From positions 1-59,312 of the forward strand of contig CAIOYH010000023.1 of assembly GCA_903862465.1 (NCBI GenBank): 59,312 nucleotides of DNA. The letters are read 5' to 3'. Made by a program: the position numbers and the translations under genes. The DNA is from an uncultured bacterium (GTDB lineage Bacteria; Bacteroidota; Bacteroidia; Bacteroidales; CAIWKO01). Below, piece after piece: positions 32,480 to 41,207 of the stretch (positions within the stretch are counted from its first letter, which is position 1; the number at the start of each line of letters is the position of its first letter). The notes under the pieces are model-generated. The model had not been told where the DNA came from. It was given only the letters and a program-made list of their open reading frames with translations, and did not search any database.

Positions 32480-33520
32480 TTATTTTAAGGTGTTATTTTT
32501 GGCTAATTGTCCGCAGGCGGCTTGTATGTCGCTGCCTTTGCTGTGGCGGAGATTGACGATGATGTTTTTTGATTCTAGAAAAGCGATAAACTTTTTGATG
32601 TTGGCGCTGCTGCTTGGTTTGAAAAGCTGCGAGGCGGTGGAGTTGTAGGGGATGATGTTAATTTTCACAGGAAAACTTCTGCAAAAAGAAGCCAATGCGG
32701 CGGCGTCTTCGTTGGCATCGTTGAGCCCGTCGAACAGGATATATTCGATGGTGATGCGGTTGCCCGTTTTTTGATGATAATATTTCAGCGCGTCGGTGAG
32801 CATGCTCAAAGAATATTTGTTCCCCACGGGCATAAACTGTTTGCGTTTGCTGTCGTTAGCCGAATGGAGGGAAATAGCCAAATGGTAGGGGATGTTTTTG
32901 TCTGCCATTTTCTTGATTTCGGAGGTGATGCCCGAGGTGGAGATGGTGATACGTTGAGGCGAAAAATTCAGGGTCGTCTTGTCGGAAATTTTATCCAAAG
33001 CGGCGAGGGTGTTGTTCAAATTCAGCAAGGGTTCGCCCATGCCCATCACGACGATATTGTCGAGAGAGGTGTAGAATTTCTCTACGGCGAGTTTCATCAG
33101 CAATATAATTTGGTCGTGAATTTCCAAAGCATCCATGTCGCGCACGAAGCCCATGCTGCCCGTGGCACAGAAACGACAGCCCAAGGCACAGCCCACCTGA
33201 GAAGAGATGCAAGCGGTGAGGCGGTCTTTGGAAGGAATCAACACACTCTCTATCTGATGCCCGTCGGCGAGCTGCAACACATATTTGCGGGTGCCGTCCG
33301 ACGACACTTTTTCTTCGGCTATCTCTATGGAGTTGATGATAAAATCGGCGTTCATCTTCTGCCGAAACTCTGCGGAAATGTTGGTCATCTCGTCAAAACT
33401 GACGGCGGTTTTTTTCCATATCCATTCAAAGGTTTGCTTGGCGCGAAACGCCTGTTGACCGTGTTGAACGGCATAATCGGTCAGCTCTTGTAAAGAAAGA
33501 TTTTTGATGTGTGTTTTCAC
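32480..33520 (-). CDS. rlmN: 23S rRNA/tRNA adenine C2-methyltransferase, radical SAM
   Basis: 346 residues, normal length. Radical SAM cluster Cys in VGCALGCRFCATGSMGF, SAM motif MGMGEPLLN, ISLHSANDSKRKQFMPV, and the methyl-carrier Cys near the C-terminus (SDIQAACGQL, with the partner Cys in the family's usual place). It methylates C2 of A2503 in 23S rRNA and A37 in some tRNAs. It is embedded between add and apt with 9-bp gaps, a fixed operon here. Confidence 0.95.
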   Translation of the reverse strand: MKTHIKNLSLQELTDYAVQHGQQAFRAKQTFEWIWKKTAVSFDEMTNISAEFRQKMNADFIINSIEIAEEKVSSDGTRKYVLQLADGHQIESVLIPSKDRLTACISSQVGCALGCRFCATGSMGFVRDMDALEIHDQIILLMKLAVEKFYTSLDNIVVMGMGEPLLNLNNTLAALDKISDKTTLNFSPQRITISTSGITSEIKKMADKNIPYHLAISLHSANDSKRKQFMPVGNKYSLSMLTDALKYYHQKTGNRITIEYILFDGLNDANEDAAALASFCRSFPVKINIIPYNSTASQLFKPSSSANIKKFIAFLESKNIIVNLRHSKGSDIQAACGQLAKNNTLK

Positions 33521-33529
33521 GTTATTGTT

Positions 33530-34558
33530 TTAGGATGCATTAAAATCGCTTACGAAGGTGTCAATACGCTTGATATAGGTTTGCTTTTGCGCTGCATCAA
33601 TAAAAGATGCCTCGAAAGAGTTTTTTGCGAGCGTAATGATGTCGTCGTGCCACAATTCCAAAGCTTGTTGTATGGCGATATAGTTTTCGTTCAGATAGCC
33701 GCCAAAATAGGCAGGGTCGTCGGAGTTTACGGTGGCTACCACCTTGTTGTCCAATAGGGTTTTCAGGGGATGATGGCGCAAATCTTTCACCACTTGGAGC
33801 TTCAAATTCGAGAGCGGACACATGGTGAGGGGGATTCTTTGCTGCGCGATTTTTTGTATCAGCAGTGCATCATCTTTGGAGTTGTTGCCATGGTCGATGC
33901 GCGAAATCTTCAACAAATCCAATGAATCGTGGATATAGTCCACAGGACCTTCTTCGCCTGCATGAGCCACCGCCACGAAACCCGCTTGGCGTGCCGCTTC
34001 AAACACCCGAACGAACTTATGGGGCGGATTGCCTCTTTCGGAAGAGTCCAAACCTACGCCGATGATTTTATCTTTAAAAGGAAGCGCCTGTTGCAAAGTG
34101 GCGAATGCCGATGCTTCATCCAAATGGCGCAAGAAACACATAATCAAATCTCCATGTATGCCCAAGTTTTTCTCTGCATCTTGCAAGGCATGATAGATAC
34201 CATTGAAAACTACAGGGAAAGCAACGCCATTTTCGTGATGGGTTTGCGGGTCGAAAAATATTTCGGTGTGCAGGATGTTTTGCGAGGCGGCTTTGGTCAG
34301 ATAGGATGTGGTGAGGTCATAAAAGTCGCGCTCGGTTTTCAATGCCTGCGACCCTATATAATATATGTCTAAGAATTCTTGCAGATTGCGAAATTGATAT
34401 GCCTCGCGCAAAGCTTCCACGTCGCGATACTTTAGGGTGATATGGTTGCGCGCCGCAATTTCGAACATCAACTCAGGCTCAAAAGTGCCTTCAATATGCA
34501 CATGAAGTTCCGCCTTCGGTATGTTACAAATAAACTCAAGTATGTTGTTCGTTTCCAC
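33530..34558 (-). CDS. add: Adenosine deaminase family protein
   Basis: 342 residues from GTG 34558. Zinc ligands in KAELHVHIEGT (HxH), AVAHAGEEG (His, and catalytic Glu) and TVNSDDPAYFGG (Asp pair), with SRIDHGNNS supplying the catalytic His region. It hydrolyses adenosine to inosine; adenine deaminase is a close alternative, as the families are hard to separate by eye. A longer frame begins at ATG 34582, but that ATG lies upstream of the -7 element TACCTTTG (34579-34572), so GTG 34558 is preferred. Confidence 0.9.
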   Translation of the reverse strand: METNNILEFICNIPKAELHVHIEGTFEPELMFEIAARNHITLKYRDVEALREAYQFRNLQEFLDIYYIGSQALKTERDFYDLTTSYLTKAASQNILHTEIFFDPQTHHENGVAFPVVFNGIYHALQDAEKNLGIHGDLIMCFLRHLDEASAFATLQQALPFKDKIIGVGLDSSERGNPPHKFVRVFEAARQAGFVAVAHAGEEGPVDYIHDSLDLLKISRIDHGNNSKDDALLIQKIAQQRIPLTMCPLSNLKLQVVKDLRHHPLKTLLDNKVVATVNSDDPAYFGGYLNENYIAIQQALELWHDDIITLAKNSFEASFIDAAQKQTYIKRIDTFVSDFNAS

Positions 34559-34571
34559 GCAATTTTTTTTG

Positions 34572-34579
34572 CAAAGGTA
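34572..34579 (-). promoter_or_regulatory. -7 promoter element of the add-rlmN-apt operon
   Basis: TACCTTTG on the minus strand, 14-21 bp upstream of GTG 34558. It would overlap the coding region if the ATG at 34582 were used. Confidence 0.65.
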
Positions 34580-34639
34580 CATAAAAGCGGAACATGCCGC
34601 CTAAACATTTATGATTCAGGAAAGAGATTTGACGCGTGC

Positions 34640-35185
34640 CTACCAATTGTCGGGCTTAGCAACTTTCGGAACCATGCCTTTTTTCAGACTTACGATCCAA
34701 TCGTTCACCCACGTATTCACCTGACCTAACCAAACATCCCATGCGGGGATATATTTTTGGTCTTTTTTGTCGAGCCAACGTTCGAGGGGGAATTTCGACA
34801 CGGCTGCCAAACCAAAATCAGTGAAAACATAACGATATTTGTTGGGTTTGAACTCCAATTTTAAGGTGTAGTTGATCACACCGGCGTCGGTTTTCAGTCC
34901 GTCTTTATCGGTGTTATATATTTTGAAACTATGGCGAATGATGATTTTGCCATTTTCGGGGTCGCGTACGGTGGTGGCTTCGGCGGCGTTTTTGTAGTTG
35001 GCATTTATCCACGCGATGCAGGTGTTGTAGAGTTTGTTGACGTCACCTTCTTGCGTAACCACCTCTTTATAGGTGATTAATTTGGTGTCTTCATCCACAG
35101 GGACGATAGACGTTTGCGCTGAGGCGTTGATGGAAGCGCTTCCCAAAAGAAGCATCATACTTAGGATTCCAAGATTCTTTTTCAT
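34640..35185 (-). CDS. Secreted DUF4468-like protein
   Basis: 181 residues with a signal peptide ending at INASAQ (~24). The body has the TBP-like alpha/beta pattern of DUF4468 domains (ITYKEVVTQEGDVNKLYNTCIAWINANYKNA; GKIIIRHSFKIY; INYTLKLEFKPNKYRYVFTDF). These are periplasmic proteins of unknown role common in Bacteroidota. Single gene with its own promoter (35206-35213). Confidence 0.82.
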   Translation of the reverse strand: MKKNLGILSMMLLLGSASINASAQTSIVPVDEDTKLITYKEVVTQEGDVNKLYNTCIAWINANYKNAAEATTVRDPENGKIIIRHSFKIYNTDKDGLKTDAGVINYTLKLEFKPNKYRYVFTDFGLAAVSKFPLERWLDKKDQKYIPAWDVWLGQVNTWVNDWIVSLKKGMVPKVAKPDNW

Positions 35186-35205
35186 GAGATAATTATTTAA
35201 GTTAA

Positions 35206-35213
35206 CAAAATTA
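35206..35213 (-). promoter_or_regulatory. -7 promoter element of the DUF4468-like gene
   Basis: TAATTTTG on the minus strand, 21-28 bp upstream of the ATG at 35185. Confidence 0.55.
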
Positions 35214-35266
35214 CGAAATTTCCTTCACCTAGAGCAAAAATTAATCCAAATAGTAAAAAATAGTGC

Positions 35267-36940
35267 TTAAAAATTTAGATTTGTTCTATACACACGCAAA
35301 TTCTTCATCCGATCCGTCACTTTCAATTCGAGGCTATTGCTTCCGCGTTTGAAATGCGCCGCGTCTATTTTATAGATAAGCATATCGGATTTAGCGTCGT
35401 AACTTGCCAACACCCACGTGTCGTTAATCGTAAGTGCGTAGGTGCTTATGCCCGAAAAATCGTCTGTAATTTTAAATCGCAGTTGAGCTTCGGGCGTTAC
35501 TTTTTTTCCGTTTGATATGCCGATAGGAATAATTTCCGGTGGGATGCTATCTGCCACGATGCAGTAGGTGCCGAAGCGTCTTATTTTAGCAGCAAGAACG
35601 CCATCTGTCCATTCACTTTTGATATAGGTATAAGGTTTTTCTGATACTTCGGCTATGGTCAACTTTGACTTGAGGTTGGGGTTGATAGCAGTGTCGGGCT
35701 TTATCTGTAAAGAAACAAAAGAATGGATAGGTGTGAAGCGATTGTGGATTTGGAATACTTTGGAGAAGCTTGCCTTGATGCGCGGCAGCGTTCGGAAATC
35801 AAAATAGATAGAATCGTAAAGCGCATTCGACGGAAAATCCACCTGAACATCCTCTGCTTCGAAATGATTTTTTAATCCATAACGAAAAAGAGGAGCAGCA
35901 TTTTCAGCAAGGATAGAAGCGCTTGAGTTTTTCGGTTTCGATTTCACGATTTGTTCCGCCACGGCAACATTCCCTTGAAAGTCATATACAAAAAACTGAA
36001 TGCGGTGCAGACAGCTATCCTCAAAATCCCACACGCCTTCATCCTCTGCATCTATATTGTTGTTGAACCTATTGCCGGGAGCCACGTAGGTGGTCACAAT
36101 CCGCTTGTCGTGGGCAATATATTCGGGATAATCAATCAAAGCATTCACGTAGCGCCCATCATCAAAGCTCAAAGAATCGAAATGCAGGCGAAACATGAGC
36201 ACAGAATCTATCATCACCTTCATAGCATAGATACCACAAGTGCCCCCTTGATTGATATTGTCGAAAGCCGTCACGCCGAAATACGTTTTCCCGCTGACCT
36301 CAAGCGTATCTTTCTTCTTCCCTAATTCCGTTCTATTGTTTTTAGATATATCATACAGATAAATCTTCTCGATAGTTGGATTCACTTTGTCAGCGGGATA
36401 GTTGTTGAAATAAAAGGGATTGATGGGCAATTCTGTCCGTTCATTTCTGATTTCAAAATGAAGATGTGGTCCCGAGGATGCTCCTGTATTGCCGGAGTAG
36501 CCTACGAGGTCGCCTTTCTTCAGATGAAACAAGGCAGCGTTTGGAAACAGTTCGATTTCGTAGGATTGTTGTTCGTATTGTTTGCGGCGTACATAGTCTT
36601 CCACCACTACATTAAACTCATTCAGATGCGCATACACCGAAACGAAACCATTGGCATGCGTCACATAAATCACTTTGCCATAGCCCGAAGTGGAGATTTT
36701 GATGCGCGACACATAGCCATCGGCAATGCACATCACGTTGAGGTTTTCTTTGTTTTGAGTAGCAAAATCCAAGCCTGTATGGAAATGGTCGTTGCGCAAT
36801 TCGCCAAAAGTGCCGCTGATGATGGGGGATATATCTAAGGGAAACCGAAAATTTGTTTTGGAGAAATCACGCTGCGCCATGGCGATGCCGCCCACACTTA
36901 GTAAAAAAAGAAAAACGACAAATGATTTTTTAAGATTCAC
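35267..36940 (-). CDS. Secreted M23-family (LytM) metallopeptidase
   Basis: 557 residues. Signal peptide ending at GGIAMAQ (~22). The peptidase domain comes first (~35-170): RNDHFHTGLDFA supplies a His and an Asp ligand, VYAHL and SGPHLHFEIRN supply the remaining His. The long C-terminal beta-rich part (~180-557) looks like Ig-type folds. M23 enzymes cut peptidoglycan cross-links or act as inactive activators; the ligand set is intact here, so it is probably active. Promoter TATTTTTG at 37044-37037. Confidence 0.92.
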   Translation of the reverse strand: MNLKKSFVVFLFLLSVGGIAMAQRDFSKTNFRFPLDISPIISGTFGELRNDHFHTGLDFATQNKENLNVMCIADGYVSRIKISTSGYGKVIYVTHANGFVSVYAHLNEFNVVVEDYVRRKQYEQQSYEIELFPNAALFHLKKGDLVGYSGNTGASSGPHLHFEIRNERTELPINPFYFNNYPADKVNPTIEKIYLYDISKNNRTELGKKKDTLEVSGKTYFGVTAFDNINQGGTCGIYAMKVMIDSVLMFRLHFDSLSFDDGRYVNALIDYPEYIAHDKRIVTTYVAPGNRFNNNIDAEDEGVWDFEDSCLHRIQFFVYDFQGNVAVAEQIVKSKPKNSSASILAENAAPLFRYGLKNHFEAEDVQVDFPSNALYDSIYFDFRTLPRIKASFSKVFQIHNRFTPIHSFVSLQIKPDTAINPNLKSKLTIAEVSEKPYTYIKSEWTDGVLAAKIRRFGTYCIVADSIPPEIIPIGISNGKKVTPEAQLRFKITDDFSGISTYALTINDTWVLASYDAKSDMLIYKIDAAHFKRGSNSLELKVTDRMKNLRVYRTNLNF

Positions 36941-37036
36941 TATTCATGGGCTTTAAAAAGATAATCGAGCGCAACGCATCCCCCTAAATAAATAGAAATG
37001 CAAGCTTCAAACCAATGTGAAGCCGCTTAGATAACG

Positions 37037-37044
37037 CAAAAATA
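37037..37044 (-). promoter_or_regulatory. -7 promoter element of the M23 peptidase gene
   Basis: TATTTTTG on the minus strand, ~97 bp upstream of the ATG at 36940 and just past the stop of the protease-TPR gene. Confidence 0.45.
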
Positions 37045-37051
37045 GTGAGGT

Positions 37052-38083
37052 TTAATATTCGAGAGGACAAAATTTCTCGATAAGTTTGAAGGCAGGGTCG
37101 TAGCCTTTTTCATAAGACAGCGTCCAATCTTCGCAGGCGCCCACTTTGTCGCCCAATTCGGCTTTACACACGCCGCGCATGTCATAAACTTCAGCAAATT
37201 CGGGCTGCAGCTCCAAGGCTTTGTTGAAATCTTCCAACGCCTCTTTGAAACGCAATTGCAGACACTTCGCCTGACCCCTGAACGCATAAGCATCGGCATC
37301 CGAAGGGTTAATGCGTATCACCATGCTGAATTTTTCGATGGCAGCAGAATATTCTTTATTGCTCAAGCGCAGAAAACCTTGTTCGCGAAACTCTTTCGAG
37401 GCTCTTGCTTTCTCTTCGTTCACTGCCGCTTGTTTGCTGATGAGGTCGAAAATAGACGTCAACGACTCCAATCCTTTCAATTCGCCACTATTTTTTATAA
37501 GATGAAGAATTTTTTCAGCGGGCGTTGCAAAAGTCATAGCAGATCCTTCAATGGGGGAACTTACGGTCATTCCCAACACATTGCCGACGGAATCCAAAAT
37601 GGGAAAACCGGCAGTTTTCAAAGGCGCATTGGCTTTCACGGTAATCAGTTTTATGTTGCCCAAATCTTTAAATGCATTTAATTTGGCAGCAATCAGTTCG
37701 GGTTTCTCCTCGCCATTTCTTGTCAAAAGAAAAACGCTTTGATTGGGCATCGGCATATAGCTTGCGAGGGTCGCAGGCTCCGCGCTGTCGTTATCAATTT
37801 TCAACAACACCAAATCATTTTCCTCGTCGGTGGCAACAAATCCGATGAGGTTAGCCACCTTGCCGTTTGCCAACAGCACCGTGCCTTTTTGGTGTTTGCC
37901 AATCGTGCTGACGGTGGTCATAAGCGTGTTATTTCCAACGAAAAAACCATAGCCCATAACAACATCGCTTTTCACAATGGCTAATGAGGGTGTGATTTTC
38001 TGCAAAAGCTCACTTTTATCTTGAGAAAAACCCTTGGAGTAAAAGCTGACTACAATTAAAATAAGAATGACGAATCTTTTCAT
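37052..38083 (-). CDS. Degenerate trypsin-fold protein with TPR repeats
   Basis: 343 residues from ATG 38083 with a signal peptide ending SKGFSQ. An S1C/DegP-like barrel (~25-195) is followed by about three TPRs (~240-340; RINPSDADAYAFRGQAKCLQLRFKEALEDF). The catalytic triad is not visible: the His position reads TTVSTIGKH instead of TNxHV, and the GNSGGP serine loop reads TAGFPILD. The barrel is therefore probably a binding domain. The longest frame starts at 38131, but TAACTTTG at 38105-38098 lies between that ATG and the signal peptide, so 38083 is the start. Confidence 0.85.
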   Translation of the reverse strand: MKRFVILILIVVSFYSKGFSQDKSELLQKITPSLAIVKSDVVMGYGFFVGNNTLMTTVSTIGKHQKGTVLLANGKVANLIGFVATDEENDLVLLKIDNDSAEPATLASYMPMPNQSVFLLTRNGEEKPELIAAKLNAFKDLGNIKLITVKANAPLKTAGFPILDSVGNVLGMTVSSPIEGSAMTFATPAEKILHLIKNSGELKGLESLTSIFDLISKQAAVNEEKARASKEFREQGFLRLSNKEYSAAIEKFSMVIRINPSDADAYAFRGQAKCLQLRFKEALEDFNKALELQPEFAEVYDMRGVCKAELGDKVGACEDWTLSYEKGYDPAFKLIEKFCPLEY

Positions 38084-38097
38084 ACCGAAATTTTTTT

Positions 38098-38105
38098 CAA
38101 AGTTA
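38098..38105 (-). promoter_or_regulatory. -7 promoter element of the protease-TPR gene
   Basis: TAACTTTG on the minus strand, 15-22 bp upstream of ATG 38083. Confidence 0.6.
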
Positions 38106-38305
38106 TAAAAATTTTTTATTGTGATGCACAAATTTTTTAAGAAAAATATTTTCCTGATGTTTTCAGTAACGTAAATTGAATAAGATTAGGCACATATAGC
38201 CATGTATTTCTGTGTTTTCTTTTTGATGAAAGAAGAAGAATTAAGGAACAACAGCGAAAAGTAAGTGCGAAAACTGCAAATATGCTTCATGGGGCGCAAA
38301 GGAAC

Positions 38306-38494
38306 GTTGCGGTGGTCAAAAGAGTTGTTGCGATACTTAAAAGGAAGACTGCGGTGGTCGAAAGAGTTGTTGCGGTACTCAAAAGGAATGATGCGATGGT
38401 CGAAAGGAATGATGCGGTGCTCGAAAGGAATGATGCGGTGGTCAAAAGGATCGTTGCGGTACAAAAAAGAGTCGTTGCGGTACAAAAAAGGAGC
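38306..38494. repeat. 21-bp tandem array D (9 units)
   Basis: Units start every 21 bp from 38306 to 38474; cores read GATGCGGTGGTCGAAAGGAA or close forms. No clear dyad, unlike the other 21-bp arrays. It lies in the divergent region between the protease-TPR gene and the methyltransferase-like gene. All frames are open, giving spurious ORFs on both strands. Confidence 0.94.
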
Positions 38495-38624
38495 ACTTTT
38501 GTCAGTCGCAAGCAAAAGGCTTGTTTTTCGCATGACATTTTGACATATTTCAACATCATTTTTTCTTATCTGAAGAAAGAAAAAACATTTTGCGAATTTC
38601 CGTCGAAGCTAATGCAATAATCAT

Positions 38625-38632
38625 TAATTTTG
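38625..38632 (+). promoter_or_regulatory. -7 promoter element of the methyltransferase-like gene
   Basis: TAATTTTG, 18 bp before the ATG at 38651. A TTG at 38630 that extends the frame lies inside this element. Confidence 0.6.
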
Positions 38633-38650
38633 TACCCACAAAAAAAAATT

Positions 38651-39370
38651 ATGTCTCAAGCTTATCGAATACTATCTCAATTCAAGTTTAGGTGGAAGGC
38701 TCAATCGAAATACGCCGTTCATGCGCCTTTCGCTTTTGATTTTTACACCAAAGTGATATGCGCAAAGCAAAAGTTACCTTTAAAGCTTAACACGATTGAA
38801 AGCCTGCGTAAGACCACCCTGCGCGAACATGCGAAAGCTATCCGCAAGCAAATTCCGTCATGTCGCGATGCTTTTTTATTATATCGCATCGTGGAATATA
38901 TCCAACCGACGCATATTTTAGAAATCGGCACATCTGAGGGAATTGCCCCCATGTTTATGATGTATGCCCAAAAGGAAGCTAGGCTAATCAACAGCGAAGA
39001 AAAATGGCAACTCGCTAAAATTGCTCATCAAAATCAAATGGCTTCTTTGTTCCTTGATTATTGTATTGCATGGAAAAACGAAATAATTACGCCCGAAGAG
39101 GCAAAACAAAACCTACCTTTGGGCGTTGTTTATTTCAGCAATATGTTTTTTGGGGAAGATTTGTCCCAACTTTTTGTTGATTGTTTACCTTTTGTTGATG
39201 AAAACAGTGTTTTTATTTTTTCGAGGATACATACTTCTAAACTGATGGAAAATACTTGGAATGAAATCATTCGGAACGAAAACATCAGCCTAAGTTTGGA
39301 TATCTTTCACTTCGGAATTGTTTTCTTCAAAAAAAATATTGCCAAACAACATTTTAATTTAAAGTATTGA
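38651..39370 (+). CDS. Methyltransferase-like protein
   Basis: 239 residues from ATG 38651. The central Rossmann motif THILEIGTSEGIAPMFMMYA resembles the SAM-binding loop of class I methyltransferases. The N-terminal ~75 residues (KYAVHAPFAFDFYTKVI) are typical of a Bacteroidota family beside ABC transporter genes. Acceptor-binding residues are not recognisable. The stop is 27 bp before the ABC ATPase, whose own promoter overlaps the gap. Function unknown. Confidence 0.78.
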   Translation: MSQAYRILSQFKFRWKAQSKYAVHAPFAFDFYTKVICAKQKLPLKLNTIESLRKTTLREHAKAIRKQIPSCRDAFLLYRIVEYIQPTHILEIGTSEGIAPMFMMYAQKEARLINSEEKWQLAKIAHQNQMASLFLDYCIAWKNEIITPEEAKQNLPLGVVYFSNMFFGEDLSQLFVDCLPFVDENSVFIFSRIHTSKLMENTWNEIIRNENISLSLDIFHFGIVFFKKNIAKQHFNLKY

Positions 39371-39372
39371 AC

Positions 39373-39380
39373 TACCTTTG
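39373..39380 (+). promoter_or_regulatory. -7 promoter element of the ABC ATPase gene
   Basis: TACCTTTG, beginning 2 bp after the stop of the preceding gene and 17 bp before the ATG at 39398. Confidence 0.55.
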
Positions 39381-39397
39381 TTCAAAGATTAACGAAC

Positions 39398-40117
39398 ATG
39401 AAAAATGAAATTATCAGTCTGACCAACACCACCAAGCATTATAAAGTGGGCACTTATATCGTCAAAGCATTGCAAAGCATATCATTGAAGATATATAAAA
39501 ACGAGTATGTTGCCCTGATGGGACCTTCAGGTTCGGGCAAATCCACCCTGATGAATATTATAGGATGTTTGGACACGCCCACCTCGGGCACCTATATCTT
39601 GAATCAACAAGATGTTAGCAAACTCAACGACAACCAACTCGCCGAAATTCGCAACAAAGAAATTGGTTTTGTTTTCCAAACCTTCAACCTCCTGCCGCGT
39701 TCCACGGCGCTCGACAATGTTGCCTTACCTTTGATTTATGCAGGATTCAACAGCAACAAACGCATCCTACGTGCCAAAGAAGTATTGGAACAGGTGCAAC
39801 TCAGCGACCGTATCACCCACAAACCAAACGAACTTTCGGGTGGTCAACGCCAAAGGGTTGCTATTGCTCGCGCTTTGGTCAACAAGCCCTCTATCATTTT
39901 GGCGGATGAACCCACAGGAAACCTCGACTCGAAAACATCCATCGAAATTATGGGGCTATTCGAAGAAATCCACGAGCAAGGCAACACTATCATATTGGTG
40001 ACTCACGAAGAAGACATCGCACGCCACGCCCATCGTATCATACGCCTCAAAGATGGCGTTGTGGACACCGACGAAATGAACGAAAACATCCGTAAGATGA
40101 AATTTTATGCGGAATAA
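39398..40117 (+). CDS. ABC transporter ATPase, MacB/LolD type
   Basis: 239 residues, a single nucleotide-binding domain: Walker [11 protein letters not shown]-loop [10 protein letters not shown], signature LSGGQRQR, Walker [16 protein letters not shown], and the switch His in [13 protein letters not shown]. It belongs to the lipoprotein-release/macrolide export subgroup, which drives mechanotransmission across the envelope with a FtsX-like permease. No permease gene lies beside it, so the partner is elsewhere. Confidence 0.93.
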   Translation: MKNEIISLTNTTKHYKVGTYIVKALQSISLKIYKNEYVALMGPSGSGKSTLMNIIGCLDTPTSGTYILNQQDVSKLNDNQLAEIRNKEIGFVFQTFNLLPRSTALDNVALPLIYAGFNSNKRILRAKEVLEQVQLSDRITHKPNELSGGQRQRVAIARALVNKPSIILADEPTGNLDSKTSIEIMGLFEEIHEQGNTIILVTHEEDIARHAHRIIRLKDGVVDTDEMNENIRKMKFYAE

Positions 40118-40125
40118 GTATCCCG

Positions 40126-40175
40126 AACTCTGAAATTGGAACTCCGAACTAGAAACTCTGAACTCCCAACTAATT
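40126..40175. repeat. Short degenerate repeats of the GAACTAGGAACT type
   Basis: Diverged copies of AACTCTGAACT, as at 12636-12710, fill the gap before the adenosyltransferase gene. Confidence 0.65.
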
Positions 40176-40185
40176 AAACTGAAGA

Positions 40186-40743
40186 ATGAATTACGATAAC
40201 CAAAAAATCTATACCAAAAAAGGCGACAGCGGCAACACTTCCCTCATTGGCGGCAGCCGTGTTGAAAAGTCCGATTTGCGCATCGAAGCCTACGGCACCC
40301 TCGACGAATTGAATTCTTTTATCGGACTTATCCGCGATTTTTCTGTGGAGATGGAACAAAAGCACACCCTGCTAGCCATTCAGTCGCATATTTTTATCGC
40401 AGAATCATTGTTGGCTGCCGATTCCGAAAAATCACTTATCAATTTGCCAATGCTAACGGAAGAAAACGTCCAACTATTAGAGACCGAAATAGACCGCATG
40501 AACGAACGCTTGCCCGAACTGAAACATTTCATATTGCCGGGCGGACATCCTGTGGTTTCTTATTGCCATATAGCGCGTACCGTGTGTCGGAGGGCAGAAC
40601 GTGCTATGGTGAAGCTCGATTTGTTTAGCGAAAAACAAAAACTAGTATTAAAATATGTAAACCGCCTTTCCGATTACTTTTTTGTATTGGCTCGCTATGT
40701 TGCCAAAGATTTAGGCGTCGCGGAAACGCTTTGGAAAATTTAA
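40186..40743 (+). CDS. Cob(I)alamin adenosyltransferase, PduO type
   Basis: 185 residues, normal length. Hallmarks: KIYTKKGDSGNTSLIGGSRVEKSD (ATP-binding start), EAYGTLDELNSFIG, and ARTVCRRAERAMVKL, a helix with the conserved Arg residues of the ATP site. It transfers the adenosyl group from ATP to Co(I) corrinoid, making adenosylcobalamin. The two B12-binding radical SAM genes at 51-54 kb use cobalamin but not necessarily this form. Directly preceded by degenerate repeats; no clear promoter seen. Confidence 0.94.
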   Translation: MNYDNQKIYTKKGDSGNTSLIGGSRVEKSDLRIEAYGTLDELNSFIGLIRDFSVEMEQKHTLLAIQSHIFIAESLLAADSEKSLINLPMLTEENVQLLETEIDRMNERLPELKHFILPGGHPVVSYCHIARTVCRRAERAMVKLDLFSEKQKLVLKYVNRLSDYFFVLARYVAKDLGVAETLWKI

Positions 40744-40876
40744 TTTGAAAAAAAACAATAATCACTCAATATATAATATAATATTTGCGTTATGCTATAA
40801 AAGGGGATTAAAACACATAAGTTGAGCACGAAAGAAAACTGGTTAACATTTTTTAACACTAGAATGAATCTTTATC

Positions 40877-40908
40877 TTGACTTTGTGTGTAAAATAGATA
40901 TATTTTTG
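40877..40908 (+). promoter_or_regulatory. Promoter of the DUF2795 gene
   Basis: TTG (40877-40879), a 21-bp gap, TATTTTTG (40901-40908), 23 bp before the ATG at 40932. Confidence 0.65.
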
Positions 40909-40931
40909 CAAAAAATTTAAAACCGAGAAGT

Positions 40932-41153
40932 ATGTATTGGACTCTAGAATTGGCTTCAAAATTAGAAGATGCACCATGGCCTGCAACTAAAGATGAACTA
41001 CTTGACTATGCTATGCGTTCAGCTTTGCCTGCCGAAGTATTAGAAAATCTAAGAGAAATAGAAGATGAAGGCGAAGTGTATGAAAGCATTGAAGATATTT
41101 GGCCCGACTATCCTACCAAGGAGGATTTCTTCTTTCACGAAGATGAGTATTAA
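40932..41153 (+). CDS. Small acidic DUF2795 protein
   Basis: 73 residues with marked acidity: WTLELASKLEDAPWPATKDEL, LREIEDEGEVYESIEDIWPD and the tail FFFHEDEY. The family (DUF2795) is widespread and highly conserved in Bacteroidota; its function is unknown. It has its own promoter and a strong terminator, so it is expressed alone. Confidence 0.9.
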   Translation: MYWTLELASKLEDAPWPATKDELLDYAMRSALPAEVLENLREIEDEGEVYESIEDIWPDYPTKEDFFFHEDEY

Positions 41154-41177
41154 GAAATTTGGTTACTAACAAATAAT

Positions 41178-41207
41178 AAAGCTTCCGCGAGGAGGCTTTT
41201 ATTTTTG
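41178..41207 (+). terminator. Rho-independent terminator with GNRA loop
   Basis: AAAGCTTCC (41178-41186), GCGA loop, GGAGGCTTT (41191-41199), T-rich tail. The T-G pair favours the plus strand. The truB stop (41199, minus) falls inside it, so it may serve both convergent genes. Confidence 0.85.

Noticed and set aside
32771-33493. 240-residue plus-strand ORF opposite rlmN
   Set aside because: Shadow of a strongly recognised gene; no motif.
37027-37299. 90-residue minus-strand ORF over the end of the protease-TPR gene
   Set aside because: Out-of-frame shadow of the TPR region.
38186-38620. Four overlapping ORFs through array D
   Set aside because: Same cause: 21-bp periodicity keeps all frames open on both strands.
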